This document shows positions 59,901 through 64,000 of a DNA stretch of 64,000 nucleotides, in pieces. The position numbers were made by a program, and so were the translations under genes. Origin of the DNA: Patiria pectinifera (lineage: Eukaryota; Echinodermata; Asteroidea; Valvatida; Asterinidae); contig CM057149.1 of the NCBI GenBank assembly GCA_029964075.1, positions 19,916,197-19,980,196 of the forward strand, given 5' to 3'. The notes beneath the pieces are model-generated. The model saw nothing but the letters and a program-made list of their open reading frames with translations, was not told where the DNA came from and did no database searches. Each line of letters begins with the position of its first letter. The stretch's first letter is position 1.

Positions 59901-62502
59901 TGAATTGTTTAATAATGATGATAAAATTGATTTTTTAAAATTTATATCGAGCAATAAAATACATTAATATGAATTGGAAAAAAAAAGGTCCCACCGAGAT
60001 TTGAACTCGGATCGCGAGATTCAAAGTCTCGAGTGCTAACCATTACACCATGGGGCCTATGCATATTCGGAAGAGGATAGTAGGCCCTATAGGCATTTAG
60101 CTTTAAGAAAGCCTTTCAACAGCATATTAAAATCGATTCCTCCCGAAGAATTTCTAAATTTCAATCTATAGCAAACGTTAAGAAAAAATGAAAGGTTTGT
60201 TCCCATAGTTTCACGGTTACAACGAATTTGATTTAATTTGATTTGATTTGATTTCCGTGCTTTGTGACACATAGTAGTGAACCAAAAAACTAAATTATAG
60301 ATCAAGTAAACAATTCAAAAGAAATAAATGAACATTTATCATGCAGAACATTTATCATGCAGAACATAAATTTATAGCAAAATAGGAAAACCCCTCAGTC
60401 ATTAATTTCGTTAATTTTTAGAGTTTCATATTATCTCCCGAAATGTATAGTTTACCATACCACTCTTTAATTAGCCTAATGGCTAAAACAATAACAACAC
60501 TAAGGTCCCACCGAGATCTGAACTCGGATCGCGAGATTCAGAGTCTCGAGTGCTAACCGTTACACCATGGGACCCTATGCCTTTTTTTTTTTTCGTCAAT
60601 ATGTGTTATCAATGTGTGAAATCATGAGATAAATGCTCAAACATGAGATAAATGCTCAAAACTATCAATTAATAATGCCTTGGAAATATTGTCTGATTTG
60701 AATTGTTTAATAATGATGATAAAATATTTTTTTTTAAAATTATATCGAGCAATAAAATACATTAATATGAATTGAAAAAAAAGGTCCCACCGAGATTTGA
60801 ACTCGGATCGCGAGATTCAAAGTCTCGAGTGCTAACCATTACACCATGGGGCCTATGCATATTCTGAAGAGGATAGTAGGCCCTATAAGCATTTAGCTAT
60901 AAGAAAGCCTTTCAACAGCATATTAAATCGATTCCTCCTGAAGAATTTCTAAATTTCAATCTATAGAAACGTTAATGGTTTCACGGTTACAACGAATTTT
61001 CATCAGAACATTTGATAGCAAAATAGGAAAACCCCTCACTGTCCTTAATTTCGTTAATTTTTAGAGTTTCATATTATCTCCCGAAATGTATAGTTTACCT
61101 TACCACTCTTTCATTAGCCTAATGGCTAAAAAAATAACAACTCTAAGGTCCCACCGAGATTTGAACTCGGATCGCGAGATTCAGAGTCTCGAGTGCTAAC
61201 CATTACACCATGGGACCGGTGTGTATTCTTCGATTAGAGTAGTTATACAATGTCTCGCATTTCATATGCCAGCTTCCGTCAGCTCTCCCATGGTTTCAAT
61301 ATCGTTAACAACGAATTTTCACGTCAGGTGTTTAAGGAGAAATAGTCTGGATCATCATAAAATACTTTAACATGAGATGTATGTGTAAACCATCAACAAA
61401 TCCCGCAACGTCATTCCGTTTATTTATACATTTCAGAAAAACCATCAACAAATCTCGCAAATAAAAAAGGGAAGGTCCCACCGAGATTTGAACTCGGATC
61501 GCGAGATTCAGAGTCTCGAGTGCTAACCGTTACACCATGGGGCCTTGTTCTCCTACGGCACCATGGTAAGGTTAATCAAGCTCTCTCGATTCCCGATTTA
61601 ATTAAATTAAATAGAAGAAATCGCAAAAGGATGAAGTCTTTTTAAATGTTTGTGTCCCTACTTTTATGGGAATTTAAAGTCCGAAGATTTATGTAAATGG
61701 CTTGACTAGTATAATTTATATCTAACCATAGTAATACCAAAAAAGGGTTGTAATTCCAAATATTCTTACATTTGTTTATTTATAACTTTTTATATATAAC
61801 GCTTTCATATACCACTCTTTTATAAGGGTTAATTTAAAACAGAAATGACTTGATGAAAAAATAGGACCAAACATCCGAAGGTCCCACCGAGATTTGAACT
61901 CGGATCGCGAGATTCAGAGTCTCGAGTGCTAACCGTTACACCATGGGACCGCTTGCGTTTGTATGTGTCTTTTTCTGGACATATGGAGTACTTTTTTCAC
62001 ACACACAAAATGTATTAACGCTTTTTAGATTGTGTTTTTGTGAATTAACACGAAGATGAAAACCGAAATTTCAAATTAGACCTTGAGATTCTGAGTCTCG
62101 AGTGCTAACCGTTACACCATGGGGACGAATAAATTTCACGTCATGCAGTAAAAGCCGCACAAATTCAAGACTGCATTCGAAACATTGAAAATGAAAACTT
62201 AAATTAATAATAAAAATAATTCCTAATTTTCAGATAACAAATATAAAGAGAACCCTGCCTTGGGGACCTTTCTAGCTGCTTTTTTTTACAAAATGATAAG
62301 TGAACAGAAGGCGGACATATTTCTACATCAATTTTCGCGCTCACGTTGCTAGGCCTATAAACATTCAAATGGGTTGTGCATGTTTCGATTAACGAAACGA
62401 CGAGTTTACCCGTCACTCTGTTCAATACCTATTCAAAACATTCATGTATTTCATCGTTTTTTATGATTATCTGGAAAGTTATAACTCACCTGTGTGCGGC
62501 AT
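50955..62502 (-). CDS. Poxn: Pox-neuro type paired-domain transcription factor
   Basis: Five coding exons with agreeing phases (minus): 62502-62490 (MPHT plus one base), 54881-54661, 53357-53178, 52348-52126, 51424-50955; 368 aa. The paired domain (about 5-132) has the N-terminal subdomain [19 protein letters not shown] ... [20 protein letters not shown] and the C-terminal subdomain ending [14 protein letters not shown]. The start MPHTGQAG, the RPLPDCVR string and the [15 protein letters not shown] string are diagnostic of Pox-neuro rather than Pax1/9, 2/5/8, 3/7 or 6. There is an octapeptide/eh1-like HSIDQIL at 180-186 (Groucho-type repression motif), a basic RKRK with an acidic SSDSEEDDD, and a Ser/Pro/Ala-rich C-terminus. 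No homeodomain is present, as expected. It is a nuclear DNA-binding regulator; in flies the family acts in sensory-organ and brain development. The first coding intron contains the tRNA-Gln array. Vertebrates lack this gene. Confidence 0.93.
51930..51992. repeat. ATTG/ATCG microsatellite in Poxn intron
   Basis: Interrupted GATT/GATC/GATCGATC repeats lie downstream of the exon 4 donor. They lengthen the open frame past the splice site but are intronic. Confidence 0.7.
52660..52925 (+). repeat. Dispersed repeat family D, copy 4
   Basis: The blocks are CCGTGCTATTTTCGAGTTT, AAAGTTATTCACTTTCGTA TGAGACATC, AAAAATCCACC and a terminal CTCGCCGGGCGGGTTC block. It lies in the Poxn intron before exon 4, antisense to the gene. 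Confidence 0.65.
54090..54405 (+). mobile_element. 3' end of a non-LTR retrotransposon (decayed)
   Basis: The translated plus strand, with stops, reads [15 protein letters not shown], then [14 protein letters not shown], then [12 protein letters not shown] and [10 protein letters not shown]. This is the typical C-terminal tail following the reverse transcriptase of LINE-type elements. It ends in a (GAT)n microsatellite. Internal stops show that it is dead. It sits antisense in the Poxn intron between the two paired-domain exons. Confidence 0.7.
55392..55463 (-). tRNA. tRNA-Gln (CTG)
   Basis: This is a 72-base cloverleaf with anticodon loop CTCTGAA, T-loop TTCAAAT and a T discriminator. The acceptor 5' strand GGCCCCA against TGGGACC leaves a C3-A70 mismatch. 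It is the copy nearest Poxn exon 2. Confidence 0.9.
55652..55723 (-). tRNA. tRNA-Gln (CTG)
   Basis: The tRNA body is identical to the copy at 55392, including the C3-A70 mismatch. A T-run directly follows the 3' end on the minus strand and can serve as a Pol III terminator. Confidence 0.9.
55868..55880 (-). pseudogene. tRNA 5'-end remnant
   Basis: Only the acceptor and D-arm start (GGTCCCGTGGTGC) remains, and the flank repeats that of the neighbouring unit. It marks a deleted array copy. Confidence 0.4.
56028..56099 (-). tRNA. tRNA-Gln (CTG)
   Basis: Full-length, anticodon CTG, GGCCCCA acceptor (C3-A70), normal T-loop. Confidence 0.9.
56233..56255 (-). pseudogene. tRNA-Gln 5' fragment
   Basis: Only the acceptor and D-arm (GGCCCCATGGTGTAATGGTT AGC) survive; the anticodon arm and T-arm are lost. 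Confidence 0.7.
56503..56569 (-). pseudogene. tRNA-Gln (CTG) pseudogene
   Basis: A 67-base relic. Five bases (TGGTG) are deleted at the acceptor/D-arm junction, U33 is A in the anticodon loop (CACTGGA), and several stem bases are changed. It is unlikely to be functional. Confidence 0.85.
56835..56863 (-). pseudogene. tRNA-Gln 5' fragment
   Basis: The degenerate D-arm and 5' anticodon stem (ATGGTGTAGTGGTTAGTACC CGAGACTT) remain. Confidence 0.6.
56952..57023 (-). tRNA. tRNA-Gln (TTG)
   Basis: Anticodon loop CTTTGAA, decoding CAA. The D-loop variant AATGGTT is shared with the other TTG copies at 58403, 59197, 59986 and 60782. The acceptor is GGCCCCA. Confidence 0.9.
57520..57591 (-). tRNA. tRNA-Gln (CTG)
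   Basis: Acceptor GGTCCCA pairs fully with TGGGACC. The T-loop is normal (A58 present). This is one of the best-looking copies. Confidence 0.92.
57770..57841 (-). tRNA. tRNA-Gln (TTG), variant
   Basis: The 5' end reads GGCCCTACGG: position 6 is changed to give a U-G pair and the nearly invariant U8 is C. It also has the C3-A70 mismatch. It may be a decaying copy. The anticodon TTG is intact and a T-run follows. Confidence 0.75.
58127..58198 (-). tRNA. tRNA-Gln (CTG)
   Basis: Normal T-loop (A58), GGCCCCA acceptor. The 3' flank TTAGAGTTGTTATTTTTTT, with a T-run some 12 bases downstream, is shared with the copy at 61146. Confidence 0.9.
58403..58474 (-). tRNA. tRNA-Gln (TTG)
   Basis: Anticodon TTG, acceptor GGCCCCA, a T-run of about nine directly after the 3' end as terminator. 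The body is identical to 59986 and 60782. Confidence 0.9.
58920..58991 (-). tRNA. tRNA-Gln (CTG), A58G
   Basis: The acceptor is fully paired (GGTCCCA), but the T-loop is TTCAGAT instead of TTCAAAT, so the almost invariant A58 is G. This also breaks the B-box consensus. Function is doubtful. Confidence 0.8.
59197..59268 (-). tRNA. tRNA-Gln (TTG)
   Basis: Anticodon TTG with a fully paired GGTCCCA acceptor; the only TTG copy without the C3-A70 mismatch. A T-run follows directly. Confidence 0.92.
59707..59778 (-). tRNA. tRNA-Gln (CTG), A58G
   Basis: Same body as the copy at 58920, with GGTCCCA acceptor and T-loop TTCAGAT (A58G). Confidence 0.8.
59986..60057 (-). tRNA. tRNA-Gln (TTG)
   Basis: Anticodon TTG, GGCCCCA acceptor (C3-A70), normal T-loop, T-run terminator. 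Confidence 0.9.
60503..60574 (-). tRNA. tRNA-Gln (CTG), A58G
   Basis: Third copy with T-loop TTCAGAT and acceptor GGTCCCA, at the same place in its 790-bp unit. Confidence 0.8.
60782..60853 (-). tRNA. tRNA-Gln (TTG)
   Basis: Anticodon TTG, GGCCCCA acceptor, normal T-loop, T-run terminator. Confidence 0.9.
61146..61217 (-). tRNA. tRNA-Gln (CTG)
   Basis: Anticodon CTG, fully paired GGTCCCA acceptor, A58 present, and the AATGGTT D-loop otherwise seen in TTG copies. It may be a recombinant of the two types. Confidence 0.92.
61473..61544 (-). tRNA. tRNA-Gln (CTG)
   Basis: Normal T-loop, GGCCCCA acceptor. The flanks are unrelated to the 790-bp unit. Confidence 0.9.
61879..61950 (-). tRNA. tRNA-Gln (CTG)
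   Basis: Fully paired GGTCCCA acceptor, A58 present. This is the copy nearest Poxn exon 1 that is full length. Confidence 0.92.
62083..62124 (-). pseudogene. 3'-truncated tRNA fragment with CAG in the anticodon position
   Basis: The acceptor 5' strand, D-arm and anticodon arm are present, but the T-arm and acceptor 3' strand are missing. The loop reads CTCAGAA, so the anticodon would be CAG (leucine) in an otherwise glutamine-type arm. Confidence 0.75.
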
Positions 62503-62564
62503 TTTGGATTGACGATCCGTCCTGTTTAATCCTTGTCAACCCTGTCAATTGAGATGATGCAGAC
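62503..62564 (-). other. Poxn: Poxn 5' UTR, second exon
   Basis: An acceptor with a good pyrimidine tract (GTTGTTTTCTCAG|GTCTGC) starts this exon at 62564. The ATG at 62502-62500 follows after 62 bases and the donor ACAG|GTGAGT lies 13 coding bases later. Confidence 0.6.
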
Positions 62565-62766
62565 CTGAGAAAACAACGAACGAATTGTTTGAAATTTTTG
62601 TTTTGAATGTGGCAATGGCATGCGCGTGGTACGCGAATAATCAGCGAGATAAACTTTTCACATGACTTAGGACCTATAACATATTTGTTGTTTCACCTTT
62701 TCAACATCGTCTGTAAATATAATGTAGAAAAATGAAAATCTCGCCGGAATCGGCTGATTCCCCTTA

Positions 62767-63134
62767 GGCCCCCCAAAAAAGTCTCCGGTTTCTGGTATGC
62801 GGGCGCGTCGCCGTAGCCATGTGCGTCGGCAAAATGAAAAAAGTTTTTTTTCAATGAAAGATGATGTCTCAAAACCGCCAAACTCCCTGGTTTGACTGGA
62901 ATCTTGCTGCTGCACAATTTTAACGTGTGTTTGGATGGGCTTATGATCGAGAATAAGCTTTATGTGGCCTCTCTGGACTCCCACATAATTATTTGCACTA
63001 AGTTTAGTCGGGCACCATTTGCAGTCATCAGCCGACATTTGAGGCAAAAAAATCATGTAAAAAAAAAAAAGCCGCGTCGCCGCACCACTTTTTGGGCAAG
63101 CTCCATACCAGAATCCGAAGACTTTTTTTGGGCC
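62767..63134 (+). mobile_element. PIF/Harbinger-like MITE, copy 3 (368 bp)
   Basis: The TIRs start GGCC and then AGTCTCCGGTTTCTGGTATG; the target duplication is TTA (62764-62766 and 63135-63137). It is in the same orientation as copy 1. It lies in the inferred 5' UTR intron of Poxn. Confidence 0.85.
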
Positions 63135-63600
63135 TTACTTACCTTTCAAAAGGAAGTTAAATATTTAAATATTGTCTCAATAATTAAATATATTTTTGAC
63201 TCTGTAGATTTTGTATACATAATTATAGTGTCGACAAGGACATTTTATATACAGTTTCGTAATAGTTCGTAATATTACAAATAGATAATCAGTAACACAC
63301 GTTCGAATATTCTCAGTAAGTTAAATGGTAATTTTACATTTACGAATCGTGTTTTCTTTCATCTATAGACATTTATTTAAAAGTTGATCTCAGATTATTA
63401 GTTTATCTACAACGTTTCTTCAACGCTCTATGCACTTGAACTGTCAATTTCAAATAATATTTTAACCTCGAGTGAGAAAAATCTCAAACTGAAAATTTAA
63501 AATGAATTTTCATTCAGTGCGGTGCTGTTAGTTAAAAAAAAATCAACTTGAACTTCTTTGTCAAAATACTCGTTGCCGAAAAGAAAGAAAATGTCCTTAC

Positions 63601-63709
63601 CGCGTGAGATCTCCATCCAAGGGAGGCAGTCGGTACGAAATCCTTCCCCGCAGAATCGGCCAATCGATCGGCCCACGGTCACGGCCGGCGACGCGCTGGC
63701 TTGTTTATA
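63601..63709 (-). promoter_or_regulatory. Poxn: Candidate Poxn promoter and first non-coding exon
   Basis: The region from 63.6 kb to the window end is strongly CpG-rich compared with the rest. On the minus strand a TATAAA box lies at 63709-63704, predicting a start near 63.68 kb. It is followed by an inverted CCAAT-like GATTGGCC and by the donor ACGCG|GTAAGG (exon end 63601). The exon contains an ATG that, once spliced to 62564, reads only about 11 codons to a stop (a short upstream ORF). Transcript evidence is lacking. Confidence 0.45.
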
Positions 63710-64000
63710 CGCCCGTGTCTCCACGGCTGCTTGGCTCCGGACTTCAATACACTAATACGACAGTGCTGTACACGGAGGTGCGAGAGCGGAGAGCGCGAAA
63801 GTGGCGTATCGAGTCGGACGCGGAGCGGTTTTACCCCGGCTCATCCATGCCTGAGGTTACACGGTGAAAAACACCTGCTCTATATCGGAGTCGGCGACTA
63901 GCTTGCTTTCCCCCCGTGTTATCGTAGGAGAGGGGGACAAAATCAGCTCAGCACGCGAACGGATGAACAGGAAGGCGGTTGAGAAGGACAAAATGAACGG

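Larger units (their letters stand above)
58127..61217 (-). repeat. Tandemly amplified tRNA-Gln units of ~790 bp
   Basis: TTG copies begin at 58403, 59197, 59986 and 60782 (steps 794, 789, 796). CTG copies begin at 58127, 58920, 59707, 60503 and 61146 (793, 787, 796, 643). Spacers are nearly identical between units, including an AACATTTATCATGCAG direct repeat and a GATTTGATTTGATTT tract. An accidental 65-73-codon ORF recurs in three units. Units near the ends are more diverged, as expected for unequal crossing-over in the middle of an array. Confidence 0.9.

Noticed and set aside
58504-60305. Nearly identical 65-73-codon ORFs (minus) at 58504, 59312 and 60087
   Set aside because: They recur only because the 790-bp tRNA unit is duplicated. 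They lie in AT-rich spacer, have no domain, and carry substitutions and a different 3' end in the middle copy.
55392-61950. tRNA-Glu array
   Set aside because: The loops CTCTGAA and CTTTGAA give anticodons CTG and TTG, which read CAG and CAA (Gln). The body matches the tRNA-Gln pattern.
62667-63056. 129-codon minus-strand ORF and overlapping plus-strand ORF 62892-63272
   Set aside because: Both lie largely within the Harbinger-like MITE. The same peptides appear in parts of the copy at 34.5 kb and show no transposase motifs.

Overview
The window is nuclear DNA of a metazoan. It has long introns with GT-AG (and one apparent GC-AG) boundaries, intronic minisatellites, tRNA-derived SINEs and short inverted-repeat DNA transposons. 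Two multi-exon genes and one intronless gene can be built directly from the sequence. A Pox-neuro type Pax gene (a class absent from vertebrates) next to a CPED1 orthologue (a deuterostome-type gene) suggests an invertebrate deuterostome, most likely an echinoderm. That assignment is an inference; no species is claimed.

Layout. 1-131 is a possible partial exon with a donor site. 6516-7955 (-) is an intact single-exon rhodopsin-class GPCR. About 8-22 kb holds no recognisable coding gene, but it has several MITEs and SINEs, a CpG-rich candidate promoter or first exon at 11.4-11.7 kb, and an unexplained cluster of ACAGTCA motifs at 17.76-18.02 kb. 22.58-46.75 kb (+) is CPED1: 19 coding exons whose splice phases all agree, giving a predicted 1130-aa type II membrane protein with a TTL/ATP-grasp-like region, a cadherin-like beta-sandwich and a C-terminal PC-esterase domain. 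46.75-50.95 kb is the convergent intergenic space. 50.955-63.7 kb (-) is Poxn: five coding exons, 368 aa, with a 13-bp first coding exon, plus inferred 5' UTR exons and a TATA-like promoter near 63.7 kb.

The 7.6-kb first coding intron of Poxn contains a tandem array of 17 full-length tRNA-Gln genes (11 with anticodon CTG, 6 with TTG) and at least four tRNA fragments or pseudogenes. All lie on the Poxn sense strand. Part of the array is an alternating CTG/TTG pair amplified as nearly identical units of about 790 bp. The CTG gene in three of these units carries G instead of A at the almost invariant T-loop position 58.

The other notable structure is in CPED1. The last 43 bp of exon 11 plus its splice donor are repeated in 12 tandem 83-bp copies, themselves organised as a duplicated five-unit higher-order repeat. 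Only the first donor preserves the reading frame; the rest lie downstream of an in-frame TGA. Two other CPED1 introns also begin with minisatellites at or near the 5' splice site. A PIF/Harbinger-like MITE family (368-370 bp, TTA/TAA target duplications) is present in three copies.
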